From positions 44,859,019 through 44,923,018 of the forward strand of contig NC_083600.1 of the NCBI RefSeq assembly GCF_020882245.1: DNA of 64,000 nucleotides, written 5' to 3'. Shown here piece after piece: positions 37,478 to 51,690 of the stretch. Position 1 is the first letter of the stretch. Each line of letters opens with the position of its first letter. The DNA is from Rhopalosiphum padi. Its lineage: Eukaryota > Arthropoda > Insecta > Hemiptera > Aphididae. A program made the translations under genes and the position numbers. The notes below the pieces were generated by a model. The model did not search any database and had not been told where the DNA came from. It saw nothing but the letters and a program-made list of their open reading frames with translations.

Positions 37478-39060
37478 AAAATTAAACTATAAAAAAAACA
37501 AGCCGAGATGTACTTTTAATAAAGAATATAATTTTAATATGATTGAAACATTCTTTATTATAATATAATATATATTATTATGTTTAGGTAAAATAAAGTT
37601 AATTTTTGTGTTTGGGTTTTATATATATAGGATTATTTTTAAAGTAATACTCACTCCCTTTTTATTATTTAATAATATATTAATTCAAATTTTGATTTTT
37701 GGAATTTTTAATTATATTTATAACCATATTTTCGAATATTTTTATTATTTCTATACCATTTAAAGAGTATTCTGTAGTAATAAAAACTTTATTTTTAAAT
37801 GAAAACTTTCCGTTTTTTTACTGTGTATTTTTAAACGGATGATATTTTTTAAATGTTAAGGCGTCTAAATTTAAATTCAAATAAATAGTGTTAGTTATTA
37901 AATTTTATGGTCTAATGTCTGAGGATAATGGTCACGATGTTACATAAAATATAAAATATATGTATTACTATTTAGTTTAGCTATTATTATAATATGAACA
38001 TTTTATTCAATTATAGAATTGTGAGAATTAATACTAACTGAGTAGCTACTATTATTTTAAAATCATCATATCTTCAACCATGTTATCTTATACTTTATTT
38101 TTAATACTTAAAATTGAACAACTTGGAAACTATTCATTCGACTTGTTTATATATCAACATTTTTTAAAAAAAAAGTCATTTGTTTTATAATTTACAGGAC
38201 AAAGGGTGAATTTCATTTGAAAAAAAAAAATAAGTTTTTATCGCCACAGGACACTCCTTAAGTAGTATAAAAAAACTGGGTATTTAAAAATATGATCTAA
38301 GAATACTTAAAAAATCCAAAAATCAGAATTTGAAAGAGTTATTTAATAAAAAATTAGTATACTTAAAGAATCACCCTTTTAAGAATAGGTACTAATATAT
38401 CTAACAACTAACGGGATGATAAACTATAATATATTATTGTAATTTAATGTTAACTGTGTTAGACTGTTAGAGGTTGAAACTTTATAATTTAATATAGGCA
38501 TATAGCCAATATAGGTATTATAGGTAGATATGAAATATTTTTGACTTATCGATGTGACGCAGATCTATTTAATTTCATCTAAAATTTATTGATTTCCGAA
38601 ATTGAATTTATAAATCTATATAGTATTAAACAAAACGGTTAATTTGTTTAAATTTTTTTTTTTTATAGATTTTACTTTACATATTTAAATTTCATTCAAG
38701 CTAAGTCGCCGTAAAAAAAGTTTCACCATTCTCAATGGACTGTTTTAAGATTATATAAGCCATAAGGAGTATTACATTAAACTTGGTTTATTCAATAATT
38801 ATTTACGTAGGTATTTGAATAATATAGGATGATTATTATATTGAATTATTCGAGGATACGAAGTATATTATTATTATTGTATTGAAAGGTCTCAGACAAA
38901 GTACAGCCGAAGATTTTCTCGGAACAAGAGATATAGACAAAACCAGATCAAATAATACAGTTGAAAATAAAATCGAGTCGCTGTTTGAAATGTTCTTCAC
39001 GTAATACAAAACCGGCGAACAGAAACGATGTCGGCCGAAGGTAATACCCACAACGTATCA
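37478..39060. other. AT-rich region without recognised genes
   Basis: AT-rich DNA with homopolymer runs; nothing further was recognised. The last 200 bases grade into the CpG-rich block that follows. Confidence 0.6.
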
Positions 39061-40560
39061 TTATACCGAGAGAATTTAACTCTAATAAAGACATACTTAC
39101 ACTTCCCACGCGCGTTTCTATTTGTGCTTTTATGAAATGATCGAAACGGTGAGATTGTGAAAAATCGCGGTACGACAATATCGCGTACAACGAATATTAT
39201 TATAATTATAATAATAATAATACGACGTCAAACACGATGAGGTGACTGTTGGATCTCCAGGTATTTATTCATTTTTTTTTCTGGAAGTACCTACACGCGC
39301 GATCCTTTGTGTACCGCAAAACGAACAATTCAATATAATAAGTCGGGACTTATAGAAACGGCTAAAGTGGCAAATGCGTTGGTGTTACACAACCGACACG
39401 AAATAAAACGAGACGCGCCGTGTGCTTAATACTCACCGACGAGTTTACAATACATACCCATCACAATAGTATTATTGTTATGGTATATCAATTAATACCC
39501 CCTGCCCCCCGAGTATTTTAATTGTGCTCTAATACCAATCATTTTATCGAGCATAATATTGTTGTGCGTAATGCGTTCGGTGATCAGATAACAGGTCGCC
39601 GTACTACAGATCTCACTCGCGCGTTGGTACGATATCGACGAGACGACGAAGTTATTTCAGCAGCACAATACACACTGTATATTACAATAAAACCGAAATC
39701 GACTTATTCTGCTGGGCCAACGTGCCCGGCCACGTGTCTCAGCCGCCCCAACTCTCTGCCGCTGCGGCATATTGTGTGTCGCGCGGACGACGCAATAACT
39801 CACGTTCGCCCCCGTCGATATAGCCGCGGCGGTGCGCCTTATCTGTTTTCTCGGCCGAGAATTATTATTCAAAAAAGGCCAACCGAACGACTGTATCGGG
39901 TACGGAAAACCACAAGACTCATTCAATTTCCTTTGGGCCCGTGCCAGGCGTTAAGCAGCGCACGAATGCCGCCGCGAGAACATAGAATCGTTCTCTCTCC
40001 CCGCGGACGGACGGTGTGCAGCATTGCCAAAGTCTCTCGCGAAACGGCGACGTTAAATGTTCCAAAGCCAAATTGATGAATAACTGCAACACCGCCGCCG
40101 GGCCCCGTCCTCCGTTTCCACACATCGCCTGGTTTTATTATTTTATTATTATCATCATCATTATCAGCATCGCGTTCGCCGTGACGCGTTAATCGACCGT
40201 GCCGCAATTCGAAAATACTCACGAACTTCTTCGACCAGCAGCAATGACGGTGTACGCATTATGCCTCGTAAATTAACTACGATGGAACAAAATCATCGAC
40301 GACACTCGGCGGCAGTGGACTGAAGATCGCTGGTGTCCCGGACACGTCGTCTCGCGAGTCGCACACAATACGCGCGCGTTAATTGTCGTCTGGAGATCGT
40401 CCAAAACCGACCGTACGGCGGCGGCTGAGTATACAGTTTACCCGGTAAACGGTTTCGAAAGATTATATTTCACGACGGCTACCGCGTACTTACGTCGATC
40501 TGTGACGTTTCCGCTGCGACCTTACAGAAGAGTCCTCGTCCAGCCGGTTCTCGCCACCAT
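39061..40560. other. 1.5-kb CpG-rich island, best promoter candidate in the intergenic part
   Basis: This is the longest and densest CpG-rich block in the window, with GCGCGCG, CGGCGGCGG and CGCCGCCG words throughout. A 184-codon plus frame at 39522-40076 starts at TTG. Minus frames at 39657-39926, 39919-40125 and 39923-40222 overlap it. None carries a recognisable domain, and the peptides are Arg- and Pro-rich as expected from GC-rich non-coding DNA. I infer a promoter or 5' untranslated exon of an unidentified gene whose coding part lies elsewhere, possibly outside the window. Orientation cannot be decided. Confidence 0.5.
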
Positions 40561-41320
40561 CACGGCGTTTTATTTTATTTAATTTAATTTATTTAATTAT
40601 CGATCTTAAGTTTTTTACTCTGTCACTCGTGATAGATACCTCTTACCGATTCGATCAGTCATCCTCTGCAGTGAAACCGAATGGTAACCTACGTGGACGT
40701 GGTGTTGTTTTGATAAAACGATCAAAGTTATTCGATCTGAATAATAATTTTGCGATGCCATTAGAGTTCTTAAATCATCTATATTCGCATTCGAATTTAA
40801 CACTCTCTCGAAAGTTAAAAGTCACTTATCCCTTAGCCTGGTATATTTTACGCCAAACATTTCAAAAGCGCGCTCGACTTATCTTTTTATTTTTCAGACC
40901 GGAAATTAATTTTAATCCTAATTCATTCGTATTATGCGATTGTGACTTCAACTTGAAAACCGTAAACGCTTTTTTTATTTTTATTTCATCCACGTAATTT
41001 GTTCTCCCATAAAATCAAACGAATAAGTACACGTTTATTGTTATTATATAGGTAGTATATTCGCGGTCGAATTTCCTTAGCTATTATGGTAAAAATGTCA
41101 TTATACAATTAAAGTATTATTTCGGAGAGTCTACGTGTTGAAAGATTTTATGTAAGACATTTACTCCGCAAAACAAACGTCTAATTATTTTACTAAACAA
41201 GCGATATATGTACAGGTTTTAGTAAAGAGTATACGTATATAGTCTGTCATTTAAAAATCCGGTGGCCACCGGTCTAACGATATCCGCCGACCGAATAAAA
41301 TCCATTATATTTATAATATT
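40561..41320. other. Mixed-composition spacer
   Basis: A 122-codon plus frame (40629-40997) is open here but begins at GTG and looks like composition-driven open sequence, rich in Phe, Leu and Asn. No domain was recognised. Confidence 0.4.
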
Positions 41321-41329
41321 ATAACTCGC

Positions 41330-42122
41330 GTAGGTTTGGTTTGTTTCTTTTTTTGTCATTCTTCGATCAGTCTCGATCTCCGTCTAAATCCCCAGCCCTT
41401 ACGAGTGAGTCTATTCTTCCCACACACACACACACCTTCGTGTGGGTCTCTCGTCGTTCGAGTTTATGTGTGCACGTATCTCTCTCTCTCTTTCCGCGCG
41501 TAGATCTCTCTGGACTGCAGCACAAACGAGCATATCGCGCAATTCATCGACGGTAATTTCATTCTGAACCGAAGCGCACACGTAATATTATAGTCGCGTG
41601 ACGTGTACCGTATAAACGTGAACCGTTTATCAGATCGTAAGTCACGCGCTTGCATTCACACTGGGCCAGACGCGTCTGTGCGTGCGCGAGTCGTCGTGTG
41701 TTCGCAGAGCGCTTTGGCCGGTTCGCGACGGTCATCGGCCGTTACACATATATTATATACATATTATACACTCGTGTGTGTGTATTACAACTATATAATA
41801 AATGTAGGCGCTTCCAATGCAATTTCCGAACGTATTTCCGTGTCTCCGCCCGCGTTTGACGTATAAATCCGATAGGAACGCGCAAAATATAATATAACTA
41901 CGGTCGTAATATACGCGAAATATGACGATATCGATATTGCAATAATGACATGACATCGCGCCAAACGGCCGTGGCAAAGCTACGTCTCGCCCCATTGCTA
42001 TTTCGTATTATAACGTACACACAATAATAACATTATTGCGTTTAGCGATGCAACACTGCACCGCCACAATAACGGTATCGTAAAATATATTTTATTTGTA
42101 AAGTATACACCTCTGCGACTAA

Positions 42123-42156
<34 letters not shown>

Positions 42157-42560
42157 GCGTACGTTTCGATTATAATATTATTGTGGACGAACGCGACCGT
42201 GTTCGCTTCTGTCGTATATTTTAAACGAACTTGTTCCGATTCGAAACGTATTGGCGTATTGTAAATTAATACCTACGAGAACGATTTTCCGCAAAACTAC
42301 GCACGTCGTAATATTATAAGGTCATATATTTTCGCGATCTTATTCACGCGTATACGGAAAATATACCTACTCGCTTAGCATAAGTTATTTATAAGACAAT
42401 ATTATAATATGCGATTCAAATTCCAACTATTTTTTCGATTTTGTTCGTGCTATTTTTTTTTTCGTTTTTTTTTTCGTAACCACCGCCTCTACGTCGGAGG
42501 AAATCGTATGCGCTGCACGCAGCATCGTCGACCTTTCGTTTGTACATCGTAATACTTTCA
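41330..42560. other. CpG-rich block with microsatellites
   Basis: GC-elevated DNA with (CA)n at 41420-41435, a CT-rich run near 41481-41491, and (ATT)n at 42124-42156. Overlapping frames on both strands (41341-41866 plus, 41464-41995 minus) show no domain. It may extend the 39.1-40.6 kb island functionally. Confidence 0.4.
42124..42156. repeat. (ATT)n microsatellite
   Basis: Eleven perfect ATT units. Confidence 0.95.
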
Positions 42561-45530
42561 TCCGTCACCGATATTATATATATTATATTACTACTGCCGA
42601 ATCAGCATTTTTCTTTTTTATTAAAATTAAAAACAAAAACCTGTTGTTATATTAGTTTAGTTTTATGACATATCGTACATATTTTACGTTATATATTATA
42701 TACGTAATATAAACGTTTATTTATTTATATCTAAATTATTATTATTTTCTTTTTGTATATTAAAAAAAAAGTATTTACCATAAGAAAAAACACGATTGAC
42801 ATCTGTGACCATGATATTACGAATTTCGCGGGAATCGTACACGGAATCGAAAAAATTCCACATCTTTTACACCAATTCAATATATGAGGGAATCGGCAGT
42901 ATACGTTATATTTATGTTTATGTATGTCGATTTATCGCGTTTAAAGTATTTATAATATAATATTATAATCTGGCATTTACGCCTATTCATGTTTGTTACA
43001 ATTAATCCGCAATAGTTACAATTAAATTTATATCAATTGTTTTTTTTTTTGTGAAAAAACATAAAATTATTAATAAATTTAAAAATCCAGATATATAATA
43101 TAAAAAAAAAAATATCATCAGATTGTAAATTCGTTTATTATCCCGAATTATTTATTGCGTCGGTGTTAGCTGGTAAGTCACTGATCAGATATATTATTAT
43201 TATTGCTACAATACCTTTATTGTCGATTAATTAATACAAATATTATTTATTAAACGCAAAATTGGTATTACGCATTTTATTGTATTGCCACGGAATCAGT
43301 CACATTTATCGTAAAATAAAATACTTATATAAAATGTGATAAACTCTTCGCATTGGTAGGTTAGGTCTTAATTCCAATTTATATACTTCATATATTATTT
43401 ATACAAAACAATGATCAGTTAAATAAAACACACGTGCCGTGAACATATTATATAAAAATATCGAAAAATACACTCACATGCTTATCAGCATGTATGCTAT
43501 ATAGTATATAAGTTAAATGGTCTTTTTGGGGCATTATAATCGCGCGTTTGTGTATATTGTGATTCTGTAAATTCTATTGCAGTAGATTCGTTGTTATTTC
43601 GGAATTAATTACTTGAGTGTAGGACCAAGGGCTTACTACCAGTAAGCTGTACTTTAAGCAAGAAATAAAAATAAAATTTAAAATTATTAGGTACTCGTTG
43701 TATTAGAATAAAATGCAATTCAATTTATTCGATTTATACTTAATATAAGTTATAAGTTATAATTTTATGTAATTTTATCGATGTAATTATAGTAATGCAC
43801 GTCATGTAAATTAATTTGTATTTAATAATAATTTATATTCTTCAATAATATAGTAAAAATATATTTATGTTATTGTTACAGCATAAACTATATATAATTA
43901 ATACAATTTATTTAAATTAAAATCGTGGTTTTACCTGAACGAAGACAAATTAGTCAATGCGCGCAACCGTTATATAAATAATAACAAAACCGCTAGCTGT
44001 GAATGGACATTTTTACTTTTTTGTGTGGAGAAAAAAAAATGTTAAGTCCTATCAAAATTTGTGACATATTGAGTTCCGGTCGAGAGTGTTTTTCGATATA
44101 GCAATAAATCGTTTTGGAATTTGAAAAAAAAATTCAACGCTGATCCGGTACCCAAATCGTGATTCTCGCGGGAATATATTATAATTTCCTACAGAGCCAA
44201 ACGAAGCGAGACGTCAAATGGTCCGGATGTTCAGTACCAATATAGGTGTACTTGGTATGTATAGATCTATACCTAAATCGCGCCGCTCTTTGACCACCGC
44301 GTATTTGCATGCACTCGATGTGTAAATATTTGTTTAACTAAGCGAACACGATTATATAGTGAAAACGAACTTTGATCTTCAAATATTGTGTTTTATTTTT
44401 AACGGATACGGTTTGGTTCACAAAAGGAATCTACCGGACATGTTTTATAACGTATATTTTATGATTCGAGCCGTGTCACATTTTATAATCGTATTCAACG
44501 CGTCTACATCCACGAGTATTTCTGTTCGCTACAGCGTAACGGCTCTAACGCAATTGTCGGAAAAATATTTTCAAAGAATACACTTAGCGGACACAAACCC
44601 GATTTAATAGCAGACCATATTTCAGTATGCAAAATGAACACTGGCGATGAGAGGAAGTGAAGGTAAAATCCGCTCTAAAATATCGTAAACAATATCTGTA
44701 CACACAAAAAATATGTATCAATAATAGCCGCCTACATTATAGTGTTTAATGTTCAATAATTGTGATTCCACACGCTGAATGTCCGTTTAACCATTATCGA
44801 TTCTCTGTGAAGGTTTTAATATTAAATTAGATTTCAATTTTATTATTCAGTCATCATCAAATGGTCCGAAAAATGTATACAAATAATTGTATTATACTTG
44901 ATGTTTTTTTTTTACATTTTTAAATAGAAAATTGTACGTTTAATATAATATTTCCCAGAACGTTTGAAAACCGTAATATTATATTTTCGAACGTAAAACG
45001 CGCAAGACACCGAGTCGTATAATAGAAAAAATCCAAATGATCATTTAAGTCAAACAGTATAAAAAATAAGCGGAATAAAACGATACGGCCAATAATAAAA
45101 ATTACATCGCATAAAATAAAACAATAAAATATATTATATTATGTCGTGATATTATTTTTCTTCGTTGAATTTCCATTCAGCCTATCAACTTGGTTTTCGT
45201 TGTACGTATCAACATTATTTTATCGAAACATCAAACATTATATTATATTAAAGAATATTATACCATTTCAATTGCATATTTCAATTTTTTTTCTTAAGAC
45301 GGTTAAATTCTTATAAATTTTTTTTATATACGTATTATATAGCTGTAGGTTAGTCTACGTCGTATTATATCGATAAGTGTTATAGTTTTTGGAGTATCGC
45401 ACAACAGCCGTTTTGAAAACACAATTTAAAATTGTTCGATATATACTATACCCGCAGATGTACCATAATACATTATCATATTTACATAGTCACATCATAA
45501 AATACACGATTTATTCGTAGCTACTTTTGA
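42561..45530. other. AT-rich region without recognised genes
   Basis: AT-rich DNA with a modestly GC-richer patch at about 43920-44620. The frame at 44359-44607 lacks an ATG start and any recognisable domain. Confidence 0.55.
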
Positions 45531-45819
45531 ACAACTACTCCTCGGCACGTCCCGGAGAGAATTCTGGGTGCACCACTAAAAAATACACTGCCGACGCAGA
45601 TAGAGGTTACTATGATATTGCGACGAGGGAGATAATAACGATATTATATACCGTGACTATATTATTACGACCGTTGTAGGTATCTCTATACGGCGTGGAA
45701 ACGGGCGAGTTGATTTTGTCGCCCCTCGTCGTTTTCGCGGTACGCGGTTCGATGTAATTTTGTAATATCCATTACTGCACCGTTCGTCCGTATAGCTGTT
45801 GTACATGAACGTACGATAT

Positions 45820-45848
45820 ATTATTATTATTATTATTATTATTATTAT
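45820..45848. repeat. (ATT)n microsatellite
   Basis: A perfect ATT run of about ten units. Confidence 0.95.
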
Positions 45849-46024
45849 GTACATAAATGTGTTATTTGTTGATGTTTTATTTTAATCATCGTTATTATTA
45901 CGTTTTGGCATATCCGTACGATATATGTTGTGTGTCGTATTATTATTATCAAAGCTCGTATTATATTATATATTATGCGAAACATACCTACCTTCGCCCG
46001 CCGCATTCGAGTTTAATATGTATA

Positions 46025-46042
46025 TGTGTGTGTGTGTGTGTG
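46025..46042. repeat. (TG)n microsatellite
   Basis: A perfect TG dinucleotide run of nine units. Confidence 0.9.
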
Positions 46043-46126
46043 TTAGCTGCAATAACGCACACACGTATGAAATATAAATTCGAAACTGTAGCAAATAGTG
46101 TCATTTTATGTGTGACGATCGTATTG

Positions 46127-46559
46127 TACAGGATGTTCGATATGTAGTACCGGATTAGAAAACGCAATAAAATGGCCAGCTCCTTAGACGTGGTGTTGAA
46201 GTCGACGGTCTATGAGGGTCACTCATCGCTCACAAACGTCTGATTAACGGTTAAGTTGTCCCCCATTTCGTTGGAATCACGAAACCAAAAAATCGTCAAC
46301 ATCCATACCTTCCAAAATAGGACATAATTGCTCAGAAAGCTCCCTCTCCATCTTCAAAAAAAAACGATTCAATCATTGCATGCGTACGATGGTGCGCCTC
46401 CTTATAGGTGATCGAGTATTATTTTTCACAGTTAAATCACAAATATTCGTATTAGGTATTGAATACTGCAATTACAATAGAACATTAATTTTTAAAAAAA
46501 TTTACGAATTTAATTGGATTTTCTAAACATAATTTGGTGCAAATACCGGACATCCTATA
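46127..46559. mobile_element. 433-bp element with imperfect terminal inverted repeats (MITE-like)
   Basis: The left end reads TACAGGATGTTCGATATG (46127-46144). The right end, reverse-complemented, reads TATAGGATGTCCGGTATT. The two match over most of 18 bp (AGGATGT exact). The terminal TA on each side is compatible with TA target duplication, as in Tc1/mariner-type MITEs, but that class is inference. The interior has no sustained open frame. Confidence 0.5.
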
Positions 46560-46599
46560 TAATATTATATAATAACAGTGTATACTATAATATGTATAA

Positions 46600-47087
46600 T
46601 ATCACAATAAAAACATTATTTGTTCGGTTCCGGCGATGACGGCGACGGTTGCTGCTGTTTATGGTAATTAAATCGTTGTCAATCGATTTATATAATATGA
46701 ACGATATGTCGGCAGCAGCGGTGGCAGTCGCGTATATAACATCGACAACAGTCCATTCGTAATATTATTTCCGGTGGTGATATGAAAACGTGAGCCGACG
46801 CGCGTTATAATAAAAATAATTGTTTTCGTCTCGACGCGGTAAAAACAAATCGCATCGCCAAACCTTTTCGGACCGCGTATGTTGTAGGTGCGCGTCGTCA
46901 ATGAAATAAAATAAAAAATAAACCGGAAGGGAAAAAAAAGCACCATTCGATATTTCACGCGTGAAATATAATATATTTATATTATCGTATATATTATGTG
47001 CGCCTAAGTACTTTTTCACCCGTGTAAACTTCGTTTCCCGAGGCGCAACCACCGGTCGACTGCACACTATACGTACACGGCGAAATA

Positions 47088-47128
<41 letters not shown>

Positions 47129-48740
47129 ACGTGATATTATGTTGTATTGTTATAAACGCATTACATTTTATTTCAATCACCACATATCGAGTACCGATCG
47201 TTTCTGTCCGGCGTTGCGGAAACGGTGTCCGGTCAAATTCTAAAGACACGTGCGCGCTGTACGGATTTTTCTTACGGTCGCGCATTATAATACGTGTACA
47301 CATGCCCGCCCTAAACTGCACCCGAATGAATGGATTGAAACCACGTTTTATGGGAACGCCGGTGGCTTGTGCGAAGGGGATGAAAGATTGGACTGTGCCA
47401 GGTACTCTCTGATTAAAAAAAAAAAATATAAATATTTCAGCTTACCCGTTCTGACCTTATTCTAAAGGGTATAATATTATTATTATGCTGTTATAGTATA
47501 ATATATACTCGTACGATTTGGATAATGAGACTACCATGACGATAAAATTGAAAAAAATACACTTATCAAAAATATGAACTTGAAAAAATGATACATAATA
47601 TTATTACGTTAGTATTATATACACTTATTGACTTGTTAAAAAACATTTAACCTGAGTTTAATATCGATTGTATTTGAATTTATTCGCTCGTCGTTGCAAT
47701 CGATACAGATAATGTTAAAACATCAGATAAACAACCGACAAAAAAATATTCATCGACCAAAGCTTTAGTCAATTTATTCACGACACTAGTAATATTTTGC
47801 ATGTTCTTTTAAACAAATATTTATATTTTGTTGTATTTTTCATTAAATACAACTTACTATACGTAATCATTGTAATTGTAGTTTTTGTTGTATATATTGT
47901 ATACTATTATGTATGATATACTTACTCATAGACGCCCAAGTACAAACGACGGTTCTTTGCAATCAAATACCATTTTATATAATAATATCTACGCAAGTAT
48001 TCTGGACTGGAATGTAAACCATTGTTAGGTGATAATTTCGCGTGCCTTCAATACTTTTTTTTACTTTTTTTTCGTCAATTCACGTTCAACGCACAATAAT
48101 CGTTTATCACGACATCGTCCTCTGGTCGTTTGTACAAACGATCCGTACTGCAGAATACATAATCGAAGTGTATGTATCATATAAACGTATAATAATATTA
48201 AACATACGCGATGGTTTCACCAGGTTATGCTGTCGTATTGTCGACCTAAACGTCTGCGGCTTCAATGGCGGTGGCTCACACACGCACAATATTATATGAC
48301 ATATTGTAATGCAAACGGCGCCAGCTGAGTCTCGTCCCCGTACGAGGCCAAAATATGCACGAGCACAGGATCAGAGGCAGTTTAATTGAATTATTACACG
48401 TGTAATTCGGCTTCGGTGGTTTCACTAACCAACGACCTTTGTGTGACGCACATAAACTTATTATGAATCGAGCGGAATATGAATTTCCCGGTATCAGTAT
48501 ATTATGATCACAACGTCGTTGGGGGCCGTCTGGGATTCGCGAAACCCGGTCGTTCTTTTCTACAGCCTCCGCCGTCACCCAAACAATTTCCCCGTAGAGC
48601 AGAACCCCCCCCCACCATCTCCCAAAGACTGCTCCCTCGGTCGGTGCTGTTACCGTCCCCAGTCGATTTCCATCGACGTTGTGTATTATTGTCAATCGTA
48701 CATTATTATCTAAACGATTTGCTGAAATTTATTCTTTTGA
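46600..48740. other. CpG-elevated region without a defensible gene
   Basis: GC-richer blocks at 46620-47060, 47180-47400 and 48100-48730 alternate with AT-rich DNA. Two plus frames (47122-47412 and 47250-47465) and frames on both strands at 48276-48775 are open but overlap and carry no known domain. A homopolymer of C lies near 48606-48614. Confidence 0.4.
47089..47128. repeat. (TA)n-(TG)n compound microsatellite
   Basis: About 15 TA units (47089-47118) are followed directly by about five TG units to 47128. Confidence 0.95.
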
Positions 48741-48779
48741 TCTCCCGAGCACGATTTTACGAGAGCACAAAGTAAAACA

Positions 48780-51690
48780 AAAAAAAATTAATATGCAAAA
48801 AGAGCTGCTAACAATATGTCTATAAAAATATGTCATTTAAACGTTTTGAAATGTTTTTATAGTATTGTACTTATTTTGCCTATACATAATGCCGTGGTAC
48901 TAGTTAATGGCTTTTATAAAATATATTTTATTTTGACGTAAAATGAAATTAATAATGATAATGTTGTGTTTTTTGTTGATGATTAGTTATAGTTTATTTT
49001 TGATTTTTTCACTGTCATAAAGTAAAATAACATAATATATTTAAACAGTAAATAATATGAAATATTGTTAATTACACAAACTGAAAATGTTTATTTCGAT
49101 GTTCGTAATAAACATCTCGAAATTAACTAAAAATATAATTTTTACTAATTATTTACTATAACCTAAAGATTAAATGAGGTAAGATACATGTAGACAAAAT
49201 ATGATTTTCGTACATATCATTGCATTCTACTTTGAGAATATCGATAACATTTAGACAATTTATTTAAAATAAATCCTTTAATCCATTAATCTACTTGATT
49301 TCGTTTTTAGAATTTGAACGTTGATAAGTATTTTTATCAAACTGTATGATTCGATCACAACAATGAACGATGGCTAAAAAAATAAACTTTCACGATGCAT
49401 TCACTTTTGTATACAATGCTATATGTTTGAAAAAAGTTTTTGCAATTGGAGCATTGTGAACACAGGAAAAAATTCATCATCTTCAATAAAAAAAAAAACA
49501 CGTATATTTTCATTAATGTAAAATAAATTCACATTATTCTGTTCCATTCACGACATTTCAAAATTTTCGTACATACACATTCGGTGTTTTGATTTTTTTC
49601 TTTACAGCAATAGTCTTTTAACACTCGCAGATGTTATTCATTAATCCGATTTCTAACTTTCAACTTCGGATCAGTGTAATTGCTATAGGTAATAAATACT
49701 TTCCACAACAAAAATAGACAATATTTATATATTTTTTTTTTATCGAAATTGATCGATTACAATGTATTTTTGGATTTGTTCGTTTAATATTTCACAATTA
49801 CTGCTTTTAAGAACGCACCGATATGGTCAGTAAAATTCTATTCGCGACCGACTTGACCCACGAGTTTTATGGTCCATATTTCAAAAGTTGGCTAGCACAG
49901 ACTTCGATGGCTTATGAATATTAAAACAGTTGTGTATAGCAGTAAAAAGTAAGTATATTATGTTAAACCAGCGTAAATACAAACAACACCACTTGTCGCG
50001 CGGCCGGTATGACATTATGTACCTAAAGTTCAGTGTTCAATCCGTCCTTTGTCAGACGATGTTTATCTATTATCATTACATAACATATCGCCATTGATAA
50101 TTTTTCTAAAAATGTTATTTTTTTATCACTTCACGCCCCTTTCCCCGTAATTAACATGCACGATTTGTGTCTATAATGATAATTACGTGTTGTGCACACA
50201 TGTTTTAGTTAATAAACACGTATAATATATTATTATTATATAATATTCGTATTGTATAATACGCAATATCTACAAAAGTTTTGCGTAAACCTGTAAAGGT
50301 GTACTTTTGTTTTTATAAATATTGTGGTTGGTCACAGTAGTTTAAATCGTTATAAAATGAAAATACCGTGAACTTAACATTAATATATTTTCTCAATAAG
50401 AATTGTTCAACAAATATTATATTTCATTATGATATTTCGCAAACCTAAATTGAAAAAATTATAGTTAAAACAAAAAAAATCTTCAAACATAAATCATCAT
50501 AAGCGCTTTAGTTTTCAAATGAAATTTCAACAAACGTAAACTTACTTATCGCAACTTAGTAACTTATTTTCGTAAAAATACTTTTATGCGTTTTTAACGC
50601 ATTGTATGATATGGTTTTTTCCTTCAAATAGAATATTCAATACTCTCGAATCTAGATCACAATTTTCAATTGTTTTACGTATAAAAAAAAAAATAATAAT
50701 AAATAGAAACTTTTTTTATAATTATAATTATTATTATTATTATTTTTTTTTTTTTTGAAACGCTATAAAGTATAATATTATGGTTTTGAATGGTTTGAAA
50801 AAAAAAATAAACAATCATTTATTTTGATCGGGTTTTTTTTTTCTTTCGAATCTATGTACTCATTTTATATAATATTGTATACCTAATCAAATACAGACGT
50901 CACTTCACAGAAAGAGCTATAACATAACAATTTTTAAAAAACTTTTTTGATAATATTCATTGAGTTATAATATATATTTACAAAACCATCACAACGTGCA
51001 ATTTTTTTTTATATTCACTACTAAATACTCGATAGACATTAAAATTATAATTTGTAAAATTAAATTTCATTGAAATGATTCATACAGTTATACAAAATCA
51101 TACTATAGTTTTAATTTTAATAATTCAATTTTACCATATTATCGTTAATTTTACTCATTGTAAACTTATATTAGTTATAATAGATCGTGAAAAGTATGAT
51201 GAATAAGGAAAAAAGTAATGATGTAGTCGTGTGAAACTAGATTGATGTAGTTGCACAGGGTAAGGTATACTACAGTTATAGGATCTTGCGAGCAATTTCC
51301 GAATATTGATTACACAGCGAGTAAACCTTTGTAGGTTTTCCCGTAATATTATTGTCAACGCATCAATGACATAATACTTTGGTTTTCCGATCAAAGGGAT
51401 CCTTAACGTCAAGGTTTTCTGCACGACTTTCAAAATACTTAATAATTTAATTTAAATAGAAAATTATTTGTTGTTGAGATTTATGGTTTTAGCCTTTTAG
51501 GGTATTTGGAATATCATCACACAATGCTCATAATAATATTTATTCTCGTCAAAACTGCGTTGCGCTATTTCAATTATCTATCGACGATGTGTGTCAGTGA
51601 AATCGTATCTATCGATTAAGACTTGATTCCTTTTATTTATGTCTAAATGTATTTATATACTAAAAATCACCCGGAGAATATTGTTTTCGT
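48780..51690. other. AT-rich region without recognised genes
   Basis: Nearly 3 kb of AT-rich DNA with many poly-A/poly-T runs. The minus frame at 51155-51433 is 92 codons with no recognisable domain. Confidence 0.6.

Larger units (their letters stand above)
45531..46126. other. CpG-elevated block with ATT and TG repeats
   Basis: Contains (ATT)n at 45820-45848 and (TG)n at 46025-46042. The minus frame through 45657-45854 starts inside the ATT repeat and gives poly-Ile, so it is not a gene. Confidence 0.5.

Noticed and set aside
39522..40076. 184-codon plus-strand open frame
   Set aside because: It starts at TTG, overlaps three minus-strand frames in a CpG-rich island, is Arg/Pro-rich and has no recognisable domain.
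40629..40997. 122-codon plus-strand frame
   Set aside because: Non-ATG start and composition-driven residues (Phe, Asn, Leu); no domain.
45657..45854. Minus-strand frame beginning with poly-Ile
   Set aside because: The start lies in an (ATT)n microsatellite, so it is a repeat artefact.
47250..47465. Frame containing HPNEWIETTFYGNAGGLCEG
   Set aside because: The peptide looked gene-like at first, but there is no family match and it overlaps another plus frame. It ends in a poly-A run and has no clear acceptor.
48276..48775. Overlapping frames of 98 and 139 codons on opposite strands
   Set aside because: They overlap in GC-rich DNA, with a poly-C run creating Pro/Gly runs; no motif.
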